36,054 nucleotides of DNA from Lachnospiraceae bacterium (GTDB taxonomy: Bacteria > Bacillota > Clostridia > Lachnospirales > Lachnospiraceae): contig JAETON010000026.1 in assembly GCA_021771695.1 (NCBI GenBank), positions 1 through 36,054 of the forward strand. The letters are read 5' to 3'. The notes beneath the pieces were generated by a model that ran no database searches, had not been told where the DNA came from, and worked only from the letters and a program-made list of their open reading frames with translations. Positions 1 to 8,093 of this stretch are shown here, in pieces (positions within the stretch are counted from its first letter, which is position 1; each line of letters starts with the position of its first letter). A program made the translations under genes and the position numbers.

Positions 1-38
1 ACTTTGTATTCATGATCATATTGCCTGTTTCCTGCCAT
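1..38 (-). CDS. Start of IS3-type transposase OrfA (partial)
   Basis: The minus strand encodes MAGNRQYDHEYKV from an ATG at 38, with AAGGAG nine bases upstream (near 48-53), before running off the window. This N-terminus resembles the OrfA (helix-turn-helix, IS3/IS150-type) proteins of Firmicutes, which start with a short basic stretch followed by Y-D-x-E-[FY]-K. Only 13 residues are visible, so the family call rests on this stretch plus the terminal repeat next to it. The gene would point away from the intron remnant, into the IS. Confidence 0.6.
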   Translation of the reverse strand, partial: MAGNRQYDHEYK

Positions 39-115
39 TTTTGTTCACTCCTTATTCTCTTGATTATATATCAAATCCTTGAGAATGGGATGTCAACTTT
101 TTTTATACCACATCA
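1..115 (-). mobile_element. End of an IS3-like insertion sequence (rest lies left of the window)
   Basis: Read on the minus strand, the segment starts at 115 with TGATGTGG, then an A-run and GTTGACATCC. This is the look of IS3-family terminal inverted repeats, which begin TG and often carry an AAAAAGTTGACA-like stretch. About 75 bases further in comes a ribosome site and the ATG of a transposase-like frame. The homology to group II intron reverse transcriptase on the other side begins right at 116-118, so the IS boundary fits base 115 within one or two bases. Only one end is visible, so the second terminal repeat and the target duplication (3-4 bp in this family) cannot be checked here. Confidence 0.65.
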
Positions 116-783
116 TACTTAGTAACATCATGTTAAATGAGCTAGACAAGGAACTGGAACGTAGAGGGCATAGATTTGTCCGCTACGCAGATGATTGTAT
201 GATTTTTTGCAAAAGCAGAAAGAGTACACAAAGAACCTTGGAAAATATCATTCCATTCATCGAAAGGAAACTTTTCCTGAAAGTGAACCGGAAGAAAACG
301 GGAGAGGCTCATATCAGCAAAGTCAAATACCTTGGATATAGCTTTTATAGGTACAAAGGGAAATGCAGATTTAGAGTACATTCAAAGTCAGTAGCTAAAA
401 TGAGAAATAAAATCAGAGAGCTTACGAACAGAAACAATGGCATGAGCAATACTAAGCGGGAGGGAAAGTATCAGCAGTATGTGAGAGGGTGGGTAAACTA
501 TTTCAAACTAGCTGATATGAAACAGCTGCTCAGGGAAACGGATGAGTGGGCAAGACGAAGAATACGGGCGGTCTATTGGAAACAATGGAAGAGAATCAGA
601 ACTAAGTATCGAATGTTAAAGGCATTGGGGTTGGAACATTGGAAAGCCAAGGAACTTGCTTGTAGTAGAAAAAGTTACTGGAGAATGGCACAAGTGATAA
701 GTTGTGTCTTCACCAACAAAATAATAGCCAAACTAGGATATACGTCCATGCTTGACTATTATCTAGTAGTCTATGAAAACTAA
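116..783 (+). pseudogene. Group II intron reverse transcriptase/maturase, C-terminal half, interrupted by the IS
   Basis: From codon 118 the frame reads LSNIMLNELDKEL, then FVRYADDC (the RT active-site YADD at about 172-201), then IIPFIERKLFLKVNRKKT, LGYSFYRYKG and the GIIM-type maturase region (QQYVRGWVNYFKLADM) to a stop at 781-783. About 220 residues remain of a family usually about 420-600 long; the fingers and first palm motifs are absent. The codon before LSN reads naturally as the end of a Leu codon (TTA CTT AGT), fitting the family's P-L-L-S-N, so the break matches IS insertion rather than decay. In-frame codons between 79 and 115 come from the IS end. Domain V/VI of the intron RNA follow the stop. 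As seen it cannot make an active maturase. Confidence 0.88.
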
Positions 784-863
784 AGAACCGCCTAGTACCG
801 AACGGTATGCTAGGTGGTGTGGGAGGTCGGTAGATAAAATAATTATCTACCTCCTACCCGATT
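784..863 (+). ncRNA. Group II intron domains V and VI (3' end of intron RNA)
   Basis: Bases 787-818 fold as a 9-bp stem (ACCGCCTAG with CTAGGTGGT, one G-U), a two-base bulge TG on the 3' side (808-809), and a 4-bp stem TACC/GGTA closed by GAAC. This is the shape of domain V, the catalytic hairpin, including its bulge. Bases 829-851 form GGTAGATAA/TTATCTACC with an AATAA loop, placed as domain VI. The 3' splice boundary is near 863, after CCCGATT, but is not fixed by the sequence alone. The hairpins look intact although the protein gene is broken, so mobility in trans cannot be excluded if the 5' part survives beyond the IS. Confidence 0.72.
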
Positions 864-917
864 ATTGTCTTTCATATAATATTAGATAGTACTACAGAAG
901 CAAATGGAAAATAGGAA

Positions 918-2003
918 TTATACCGTTAAGATATCTAACAATTTTGTATTTTCTTCTTGTAACCGGATACAGAAACGGATGTATTCACCATCTAATCCTT
1001 CAAAACTACTGCAGTCACGAATCATGAATCCTTCTTTGATGCAGCGTTCAAACATTTCAAAGGACGTGGTGCCGTCTAAAAGTCTTACTAAAATAAAATT
1101 GGCATAAGCCGGATAAACTTTTAATTTACTGCATTTTTTTAGTTTGGTGAGACAGCGTTCCCGTTCTTTGGAAATGTAATCTTTTGTCTGTTTGATATAA
1201 TCGGTGTCCATAAACATAGCTTCCCCTGCCAAAGCAGCCAGCGTATTAATGGTCCAAGGATTTTTGACTGCATTTAATTTTTCAAGAAAAGCGAGACTTC
1301 CGCAGATGCCGTAGCCAAGACGCAGTCCCGGAGAGGCAAAGAACTTGGAAGTTCCTCTAAGAATCATAAAATCATCAAATTCATTGACAAGTGAAACGGC
1401 TGTAACCGTTTGAACATCGGGAGCAAATTCTACATAAGTTTCGTCAATTAGAACAAAAATATGATGTTTTTTACAGTGCTTCAGCAAATTATGAATTTCT
1501 TTTGTGGTTAAAGCACTGGATGTTGGATTGTTTGGGTTACAAAAGGCAAATAAATCTACATCATCTGTTAAATGTGCTTTCAAATCTTCTAAATCTAAAC
1601 GAAAATCATTTTCCTCAGATAGAAAATATTCCTGATAAGAGCCGCCAACGAGAGAGATTTCCCGCATATACTCGGAATAGGTTGGGGATAATAAAATTGC
1701 ATTTTTGGGACGCAGAAGATTCAGGGTTAAGCTGATGAGTTCTGTAGCTCCATTTCCCACAATGATATGTTTCATAGGCGTATTGCAGTACATACTTAAT
1801 GTGGAGCGAAGCGTTTTATAATCCCGGTCTGGGTATTCACAAATAGCTTCGATATGATTTCCCATACTTTTTTTCAATAGTGGGGAAATCCCCAAAGGAT
1901 TAACATTTCCGCCAAAGGGAATAATGTTCTCTTTTTTGATTCCATAAATTTCTTCTATTTTTTCTAAATCACTTCCGTGAAATGCTTGTTTTTTTTCTGC
2001 CAT
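918..2003 (-). CDS. PLP-dependent aminotransferase, HisC/CobD-like
   Basis: A 361-residue fold-type I PLP enzyme of the histidinol-phosphate aminotransferase / threonine-phosphate decarboxylase group. Visible marks are an N-terminal HGSD segment, NVNPLG near 33-38, GNGATELI near 83-90, CNPNNPT at 155-161, the PLP-binding DETY at 187-190, the Schiff-base lysine K220 in GTSK and R228 in PGLRLGYG. Length fits both HisC and CobD. The HG-x-[DN] start is more typical of CobD-like proteins, but no cobalamin or histidine genes are nearby, so the substrate is open. Start: ATG at 2003 with AAGGA six bases upstream. It is transcribed away from the next operon, and its 3' end faces the intron remnant. 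Confidence 0.8.
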   Translation of the reverse strand: MAEKKQAFHGSDLEKIEEIYGIKKENIIPFGGNVNPLGISPLLKKSMGNHIEAICEYPDRDYKTLRSTLSMYCNTPMKHIIVGNGATELISLTLNLLRPKNAILLSPTYSEYMREISLVGGSYQEYFLSEENDFRLDLEDLKAHLTDDVDLFAFCNPNNPTSSALTTKEIHNLLKHCKKHHIFVLIDETYVEFAPDVQTVTAVSLVNEFDDFMILRGTSKFFASPGLRLGYGICGSLAFLEKLNAVKNPWTINTLAALAGEAMFMDTDYIKQTKDYISKERERCLTKLKKCSKLKVYPAYANFILVRLLDGTTSFEMFERCIKEGFMIRDCSSFEGLDGEYIRFCIRLQEENTKLLDILTV

Positions 2004-2040
2004 AGTAATCCTTCTTTTCCTTTAATATTTTGTCGAAATT

Positions 2041-2049
2041 TGCTATAAT
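2041..2049 (+). promoter_or_regulatory. Extended -10 promoter for the DUF5717 operon
   Basis: TGCTATAAT is a perfect extended -10 (TGn TATAAT, hexamer 2044-2049). The -35 at 17-bp spacing (TTTAAT, 2021-2026) is weak, as extended -10 promoters tolerate. It lies in the divergent gap between the aminotransferase and the 1043-residue gene, about 73 bases before its start codon. Confidence 0.55.
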
Positions 2050-2121
2050 GAAATTTAATCAGTGTATATTATACCTTATTGTGTGAAATACGTCCAGCTT
2101 GACAGGCAAGGAGCAGAATCA

Positions 2122-5100
2122 ATGATGACAGAACAGTTACAGAGTTTTATAAATATGGTGAAAGAAGATAAAAAGAGAGCGAAAGCACTCTTTTTTTCAG
2201 AGTCCTTTAAAGAAGATTATCTAGAGGACTGCAAGGAATATAAAGAAATATACCATCAATTGCTGCTGGGGAGAAATAGAGAACAGATTTTAGAAGAGTT
2301 TTTAATAACAATTGGGGGAAAAGAACCAGTTCGTTTATCCGCAGTGAAAGATCGATATACGGTTTCCAAAGAACAATTAGATGAACCGTTGGAGATTTTT
2401 GTGAAAAAAGAAGGATGGGGATACGTGGAAGGGAAAGTTTCCGTGGACAGCAGTTTTTTATCGCTGGAGAAAGATTCCTTTGAAGAAGCAGATTTTGAAG
2501 ATGGGATGATGACTTTATATGTTTATTTAAGTGATCTGCCGGAGGATGGAAGCCAAGCAGAGATTCAGATTGCCTCCATAACGGGAACGCTGGATATTCA
2601 GGTAGTATTTCAGGAAAATCAAGACGTGGATGCACAGCAGGAGAAGTCAAAACGCAAAAAGATGTTCCAGACGTACGTAGATTTTTGTGCCGGAAGAATT
2701 TCTTTGGAAAAATTTCTGGAAAGAGAAAAAAGCATTTTGAAGCAGATGCCGCAGACAGCCCAAAAGAAAAATTTTTATTCGTTGTTTGAACTGCATCTTA
2801 GAATTTTGGGAAAAGAAAAAGATTTGGATTTGGAAATGGAAGCAGCCGGCCCAAATGTAGAAAATGATAGGATTATGTACAGTTATGTTTGTTATTTGTC
2901 TGCGCTTTATGAGAAAACAGAGACTGCAATTTTGGATGCAGTTAGGGAAATTCAGTCTGCCTATGAAACAGAGACGCCAAAAGGCTTTCTTCTGTGGCTT
3001 CGGATGAATTTGGATGCATCCGTTGCATATGATGCAAATGCAGCAATGCAGGAAATCAAAGAAGTATTTATGGAAAACGGCAAAAATTGTCTGCTTCAAT
3101 TTGAAGCCTCCTGTTTATTTGGAGAGACACCGGATCTTTTGCATAGATTAGGCTCTTTCGAGATGGAAATTTTAGAATTTGCAGCAAAGGAAAAACTTCT
3201 AAATGATAAGCTGATTCAAAGAATTTGCTTTTTAGTATCTAAAGAGAAAACATTTTCAGAAGAAATGCTTTGGCTTTTGCTTTGTATTTATAAAGAGTAT
3301 CCGTATGTTAGTGTATTGCAGGGCATATGTGCATTATTGATTCAGGGCAATTGTATGGACGATGACTGCCACCTGTATTTTAAAAGAGCCATTGCGGAAG
3401 GAATTCAGTTGATTGGACTGCAGGAAGCTTTTCTTCGGACGATACCGGATGGAGAATATCCGGTGCTTCCGGAAGAAACCTTGACATATTTCACATACAG
3501 CAATAGTTTGAGCAGACAGGAGCAGAGTGCACTTTATGCCAATGTAGTGAAAAATAAAAACCGGTATCGAAATATTTTTTCAAATTATGAAGAATTGATA
3601 CGCCCGTTTTTGGAAGAAGAATTAAAAAAAGGGCATCTAAACCGTCATCTATTGTTATTATATCAAGCATACTTTGAAGAGTTTTTGGAAGACGAAAAAG
3701 TAAGAGACAGTCTTGGGAATGTTTTATTTTATCGGGAATTGATCTGTGACCAGCAGTTTTTAAAGAAAGTTATGGTTTTTCAAAAACAGAAAAAACAGCC
3801 GGATACAAAATTTTTAAATGGGCAGACCACATATATGGAAATTTATGATGCAGATGCTCTGGCAGTCTTTTTTGACCAAGAAGAAAACCGCTATGTGGGT
3901 TCTGTTTCTTATCAATGGAAATCTATTTGGAAGAAAGAACAGATACGGACATATTGTGAGAAAAATCATTGCCGCAATGAACATTTTCTATTATATAAAA
4001 GTGTAGAATACGGTATTCGGCAGGAACTTTGCAAAGAGGACTTCCCCACTGTTTTGTCCGTCATTGACTGCGGCCAGTTAAATGAAGCATATCAGCAGAA
4101 TATTTTTGAGAAGGTGCTGGAATATTATTGGAAACATGGAGAAGAAGAACAGTTAAAAGAGGCACTTGCCTATGTGGATTGGAAAAAGCTGCCGGTTCAA
4201 AATAGAATTCATATGATAGAATATTTTATCGCAGGCGGATTGTATGATGAAGCACTAAAAGGAATCGGACAGTATGGATATCAGTTTATTCAGCCGGAGT
4301 TGTTAAAAGAGGTTTGTTTATATGCTTTGACAACACTAAGTACCAGACGTTCTGATATGCTGGTGGGAATGTGCAGCCGGGCATTTGAGTGCGGACAGTA
4401 TAACAGTGAGATGCTTGGGTATCTTCAAAAATATTTTAAAGGGACGAAAGACCAGATGCTGGCTTTATGGGAACATGGACAAAAAAGCGGGATGTATCAG
4501 AAAGAATTTATGGAAGAAACCCTGCGCGCATGTATTCGAGATGGTATTGACGGTAAAGAATTTTCGGTTTTCTCTGAATATTTAAAGCGGGCAGACAGGC
4601 AGTCTGGCGTTGTGGATGCGATGCTGGTAGAATATGTGGCTTTTGCTTGGAACCGCCGCCAAAAACTGCCGGAAGAGTTTTATGAATTGATTGGAAAGAA
4701 GCTGGATGCGGGGAAAATGGACCGTTTGTACCAAGGACTTTATTTAGAATATTATAAGGATAAGGAATTGACATTCGTACAAAAACGACGGATTGAAAAA
4801 ATAAAGGAAATGCAGATTTATACAGGAGATATTCTTCCAGTATTGTTTGAATATTCTGAAGAAGTAGAACTGCCCAAATATTTATATGCCAAAACGTTTA
4901 TTGAATATCAGGCAGAAAAAGGGCTGATGCTGACATTTCATTATGCAGGCTCCAGAGGACAGCAGTGGAGAGAACTTTCTATGAAAGAATTGCTGCCGGG
5001 ATACTATGTAACTTCTGCTGTGATTTTTGCAGATGAGATTATGGATTGCTTTATTACAGCTCCGGGAGAAGAAAAGCGGAGAAGAAAAGATATATTTTTT

Positions 5101-5253
5101 GCAGACCATATTGACAAAAGCAAGGGAAGCAGATTTTATGAGCTGAATGAGATGTTAAAGGAAAAACATAGGGATTCAATACAAAGTTCTATGGAACAGT
5201 ATATGATAAAGAAAAGTATGATTGAGTTTATGAAACCAATGACAGGGGATTAA
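2122..5253 (+). CDS. Large protein of unknown function, DUF5717-like (1043 aa)
   Basis: I recognise this from memory as the Lachnospiraceae DUF5717 type; its function is unknown. Residues about 80-180 look like a beta-sandwich (LEIFVKKEGWGYVEGKVSVD... then TLDIQVVF). Roughly 200-900 is helical, with TPR/HAT-like spacing (for example NEAYQQNIFEKVLEYYWKHG, GLYDEALKGIGQYGYQF). The last 140 residues return to beta strands. No signal peptide, membrane segment or catalytic motif is visible, so a cytoplasmic scaffold is likely. Start: ATG at 2122, with AAGGAG at 2108-2113 and eight bases spacing; an in-frame GTG at 2062 lacks a ribosome site. The next gene begins three bases after the stop. Confidence 0.85.
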   Translation: MMTEQLQSFINMVKEDKKRAKALFFSESFKEDYLEDCKEYKEIYHQLLLGRNREQILEEFLITIGGKEPVRLSAVKDRYTVSKEQLDEPLEIFVKKEGWGYVEGKVSVDSSFLSLEKDSFEEADFEDGMMTLYVYLSDLPEDGSQAEIQIASITGTLDIQVVFQENQDVDAQQEKSKRKKMFQTYVDFCAGRISLEKFLEREKSILKQMPQTAQKKNFYSLFELHLRILGKEKDLDLEMEAAGPNVENDRIMYSYVCYLSALYEKTETAILDAVREIQSAYETETPKGFLLWLRMNLDASVAYDANAAMQEIKEVFMENGKNCLLQFEASCLFGETPDLLHRLGSFEMEILEFAAKEKLLNDKLIQRICFLVSKEKTFSEEMLWLLLCIYKEYPYVSVLQGICALLIQGNCMDDDCHLYFKRAIAEGIQLIGLQEAFLRTIPDGEYPVLPEETLTYFTYSNSLSRQEQSALYANVVKNKNRYRNIFSNYEELIRPFLEEELKKGHLNRHLLLLYQAYFEEFLEDEKVRDSLGNVLFYRELICDQQFLKKVMVFQKQKKQPDTKFLNGQTTYMEIYDADALAVFFDQEENRYVGSVSYQWKSIWKKEQIRTYCEKNHCRNEHFLLYKSVEYGIRQELCKEDFPTVLSVIDCGQLNEAYQQNIFEKVLEYYWKHGEEEQLKEALAYVDWKKLPVQNRIHMIEYFIAGGLYDEALKGIGQYGYQFIQPELLKEVCLYALTTLSTRRSDMLVGMCSRAFECGQYNSEMLGYLQKYFKGTKDQMLALWEHGQKSGMYQKEFMEETLRACIRDGIDGKEFSVFSEYLKRADRQSGVVDAMLVEYVAFAWNRRQKLPEEFYELIGKKLDAGKMDRLYQGLYLEYYKDKELTFVQKRRIEKIKEMQIYTGDILPVLFEYSEEVELPKYLYAKTFIEYQAEKGLMLTFHYAGSRGQQWRELSMKELLPGYYVTSAVIFADEIMDCFITAPGEEKRRRKDIFFADHIDKSKGSRFYELNEMLKEKHRDSIQSSMEQYMIKKSMIEFMKPMTGD

Positions 5254-5256
5254 TGT

Positions 5257-6303
5257 ATGCAGACAGGAATACATTTTGAAAATGGACAGGCTTATGCCTG
5301 CCGTATGGATGGACAAAGGACAATTGAACAGGAACCGGAAAGAATGCAGGGAGCATGGACAGATTATATAGCGGAAAATGTATCCCAAGGAGAACTGGGA
5401 AGTGACAGCATTGGTATTGTCATGGATGGAATCACTCCGGAAATTATGGAAGAAGCTGGGAAACTTTGTCAGCAGCTGGGGCTGCCGTCGGGCGGCGTGA
5501 AATTATATACAAAAGAGGAAGCTGTGGTAGGACTGGTAAGACTCCAGAAGGATGAACTGGATCGTGGAAATACGGCAGTGTTTGATTATACCCAAAGTGG
5601 TTTTTATTATTATGAAGTGAAAAAGAGAAATGGGCAGATTTTAGTAAAGCGGCAGGATTATACGTCGGAGATTGCAGAGGCATCTGCAAAAACAGAAAAA
5701 GATCAGGCGTTTGTTCGGATTATTAAAAAAGCATTGGCAAAAGGTGTTACTGCAACGGTTTATTTGTGTGGTGACGGTTTTGACGGACAGTGGTTTCAAG
5801 AATCTACCAGAGTGCTTTGTATGGGAAGAAGAGTGTTTATGGGAAAACATCTTTATGCCAGCGGAGCAGCGTATTTGTCCGGGGAAGAGGTGTTTGAAAA
5901 GAGCTGTGAAGATGCCGTCATTCTTACAGAAACAATGACAATGTGTCAGATCGGACTAACGCTTCATCATCATGGAAGAGATGTATTTTATCCATTGATG
6001 AAGGAGGGAAGACCGTGGTTTGAAAGTAAGGGAGAGATGGAATTGTTTGTTTCTGATATTTCCAGCCTTACTTTTGAGCTTCGCAGTAAAGCAGGGATTA
6101 AGCAGGCAATGGTATGTTTTCCGCTGACCGGAATGATAAAAAATAAAGATATTGTGTATCAGTTGAAAGTACAGGGAGAGTATTTAGCACCGGACCGATG
6201 CAGAATCAAGGTATCTGATCAGGGATTTGGAAATATCCGGCCATCTGGTTTTCAAGTATGGCAGCAGGACATCTATTTAGAAAGAGGTGATTTCCGTGAG
6301 TAA
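5257..6303 (+). CDS. Hsp70/actin-fold-like protein of unknown function, DUF5716-like
   Basis: 348 residues, resembling DUF5716 as I remember it. The layout suggests a degenerate Hsp70/actin ATPase fold. The N-terminal strand pair TGIHFENGQAYACRM stands where Hsp70 has phosphate loop 1. TAVFDYTQSGFYYYEV (about 108-123) stands where the DxGGGT loop would be, and TVYLCGDGFDGQWF (about 166-179) resembles the adenosine GG loop. Key acidic and glycine residues of loops 1 and 2 are not conserved, so it may not hydrolyse ATP. The C-terminal 120 residues look beta-rich (IRPSGFQVWQQDIYLERGD). Start: ATG 5257 with AGGGGA six bases upstream. It is sandwiched between its partner genes with near-zero gaps, implying a complex. 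No membrane segment is seen. Confidence 0.78.
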   Translation: MQTGIHFENGQAYACRMDGQRTIEQEPERMQGAWTDYIAENVSQGELGSDSIGIVMDGITPEIMEEAGKLCQQLGLPSGGVKLYTKEEAVVGLVRLQKDELDRGNTAVFDYTQSGFYYYEVKKRNGQILVKRQDYTSEIAEASAKTEKDQAFVRIIKKALAKGVTATVYLCGDGFDGQWFQESTRVLCMGRRVFMGKHLYASGAAYLSGEEVFEKSCEDAVILTETMTMCQIGLTLHHHGRDVFYPLMKEGRPWFESKGEMELFVSDISSLTFELRSKAGIKQAMVCFPLTGMIKNKDIVYQLKVQGEYLAPDRCRIKVSDQGFGNIRPSGFQVWQQDIYLERGDFRE

Positions 6304-7096
6304 AATTGTATTATGTGAAACTCAGAGAGCGGCAGTGCCTTATCATATTGAAAAAATCAATCAGTCCTTTTCAAGTTATGGAGAATTGTGTTATCTTTTA
6401 GAACACTATTTGATTTTTTTCCTGATTGAGGGATTTGATAAATCTTTTAAAACGTATTTGAGAGAAGAACTTGGAATAGAACTTAGCGGGGATGATCCGG
6501 TCCGGCAGATAAAAGAAATAATAAGTTTTCGGAATTATTTTACTGCAGACGAGAGATTACAATTTCAGCAGAAGATACGAACTGCTTATTTGTATTCTGC
6601 AGCGAAAAAACAAAAGATACTGGCAGATTTATATTTAAAGCATCATTTATATTTAGGAGCTTTGCAGGTATATCAAAACCTTCAAAAAATTTCCGGACAG
6701 CTTCGAGCTGGAGAACAGGCGGAAATTTTGTTCCATATGGGATTATGCCAAAGCAGAATGTTTTGTTTGGATGAAGCAAAAGAATCTTTTCGGAAGGCGC
6801 TGTTGATTCGAGAACGAAAAGAAATTCAAGAAGCATACTTTTTAGTATCTTACTTACAAGGAGATTATCGGACATTTCTTCAAGATGGGGAGAAAATTTC
6901 TTTTTCCAAGGACCGCTGCAAGCTTATTTATGGTAATATAAAGCAGAGAGAAGAAGAAATCAAAGATCAAGAAGAGTTTGTCAAATTGAAGAAAATAGAT
7001 TACCATAGAAAGAAAGCAGATGACATAATGACAAGAAGGCTTACAAAAGCTGTACTGGAGAAGTGGAAAGATGAATACAAAAAAGAGATTATCTGA
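6296..7096 (+). CDS. TPR-like protein of unknown function (GTG start)
   Basis: 266 residues. Residues about 100-190 read as TPR-like helix pairs (KILADLYLKHHLYLGALQVY, then ILFHMGLCQSRMFCLDEAKE and SFRKALLIRERKEIQEAYF). The C-terminal 60 residues are very rich in Lys and Glu and probably form a long helix or coil. Start: GTG at 6296, overlapping the stop of the previous gene by eight bases, with GAGGTGA just upstream; an in-frame GTG at 6287 lies inside that ribosome site and is unlikely. The overlaps at both ends (the next gene starts 26 bases before this stop) imply coupled translation. I see no enzymatic motif; it may adapt the Hsp70-like protein to clients or to the membrane protein. Confidence 0.75.
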   Translation: MSKIVLCETQRAAVPYHIEKINQSFSSYGELCYLLEHYLIFFLIEGFDKSFKTYLREELGIELSGDDPVRQIKEIISFRNYFTADERLQFQQKIRTAYLYSAAKKQKILADLYLKHHLYLGALQVYQNLQKISGQLRAGEQAEILFHMGLCQSRMFCLDEAKESFRKALLIRERKEIQEAYFLVSYLQGDYRTFLQDGEKISFSKDRCKLIYGNIKQREEEIKDQEEFVKLKKIDYHRKKADDIMTRRLTKAVLEKWKDEYKKEII

Positions 7097-8069
7097 GGAT
7101 ATTCAAAATACAAAAGAAATATTACTGGAAGAACGGCTTGTTACTTTGTATGAAGACGAAATTGCTCATTTGCTGGCGAGAAAAGATGACCTTGAGAAGG
7201 TCGGACGTCTGAATGAAGAAGAAGCAAAAGAAGTGGAAGAGGCTGCAAGACTTTATAATCGTGTATTTGCAAGAAATTTTTATGAGACATCCGGAGGAAG
7301 AATTACGGATGAGGAATTTCTTCCGTTATGGGAGCGTGAAGATGAGTTAAAAAAAGGACTTCAGAAAATCCAATCTTTAGAAGGTGAAAAAAAACAGTTG
7401 GAAAAAGAAATGGATATTGTGATTGAGGAAGAGGCAGATTTGATTCAAATGACAAAAAGAGCAGAAGAAAAGCGAGTCAATCAAAAGGCTGTGTTCCGTT
7501 CTTTTGTTATTATGGCATTTGCAGCATTGATTTTTTTTGTGGCAGCAGTATTATACTTTGAATTTCCCATAAGGGAATATGTCTGGCCGGCAGTGGCGGC
7601 CGTATTAGTTGTCATTTTATTTTTGGTCATTTTGTATCATATCCAGAAGAAAGCAGTGGAAAGTGAGAAGCTGTATCGGATGATGAGTAATCACAAATTC
7701 AATTCTAAGTGCCGCTTGGAATCAGATTATCAGAATATTGGAAATGATTTGAAATATTACTATGAGAAATTTGAAGTTTTATTTGGATATATTTCTGAGG
7801 AACAGTGGAAATTATTTGAATTTTGTGCTAAAGTTTCAGCCGGGCTTAAATTTTGCGGAGAGATAGAGGAAAAGGCCAAGGAGCTTCGACAGGTTCTTGA
7901 CAAGTACCATTTGGAGGAGATTGACGCATGGCTTTATTATCCGAAAGCTCTCTATGAAATACCAAAGCGGATTCAGTGTTTAGAACGGCTGAATTACCGG
8001 CAGAATATTTGTGAACAAGCCATGGTAAAACATGAGAGGGAAATTAATCAAAATAGAAATAACGAATAA
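7071..8069 (+). CDS. Coiled-coil membrane protein of unknown function, two TM segments
   Basis: 332 residues. The N-terminal 140 residues are charged and helical with heptad-like stretches (ELKKGLQKIQSLEGEKKQLE, 92-111), probably a coiled coil. Two hydrophobic segments follow, about 141-162 (VFRSFVIMAFAALIFFVAAV) and 171-190, joined by a short loop, so both long arms should face the cytoplasm. The C-terminal 140 residues are again soluble and helical. There is no signal peptide and no known domain that I can name. The start overlaps the TPR-like gene by 26 bases, so it belongs to the same unit and likely anchors it to the membrane. Confidence 0.78.
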   Translation: MNTKKRLSEDIQNTKEILLEERLVTLYEDEIAHLLARKDDLEKVGRLNEEEAKEVEEAARLYNRVFARNFYETSGGRITDEEFLPLWEREDELKKGLQKIQSLEGEKKQLEKEMDIVIEEEADLIQMTKRAEEKRVNQKAVFRSFVIMAFAALIFFVAAVLYFEFPIREYVWPAVAAVLVVILFLVILYHIQKKAVESEKLYRMMSNHKFNSKCRLESDYQNIGNDLKYYYEKFEVLFGYISEEQWKLFEFCAKVSAGLKFCGEIEEKAKELRQVLDKYHLEEIDAWLYYPKALYEIPKRIQCLERLNYRQNICEQAMVKHEREINQNRNNE

Positions 8070-8093
8070 AATATAAATATAGGAGTTTGTGAC

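Noticed and set aside
79-117. In-frame TTG at 79 as the start of an intact intron protein
   Set aside because: The codons from 79 to 115 translate the IS terminal repeat, not RT; they match no RT motif and no ribosome site precedes them.
904-1107. Small + strand reading frame over the end of the aminotransferase gene
   Set aside because: It is antisense to conserved aminotransferase sequence and has no ribosome site.
2207-3099. Two long antisense reading frames inside the DUF5717-like gene
   Set aside because: Their sequences are low in normal protein composition, have no ribosome sites and mirror a well-coding + strand frame.
8070-8093. T-box leader for valS
   Set aside because: Only 24 bases separate valS from the preceding gene; there is no room for a T-box and no NGGUGG-type sequence.
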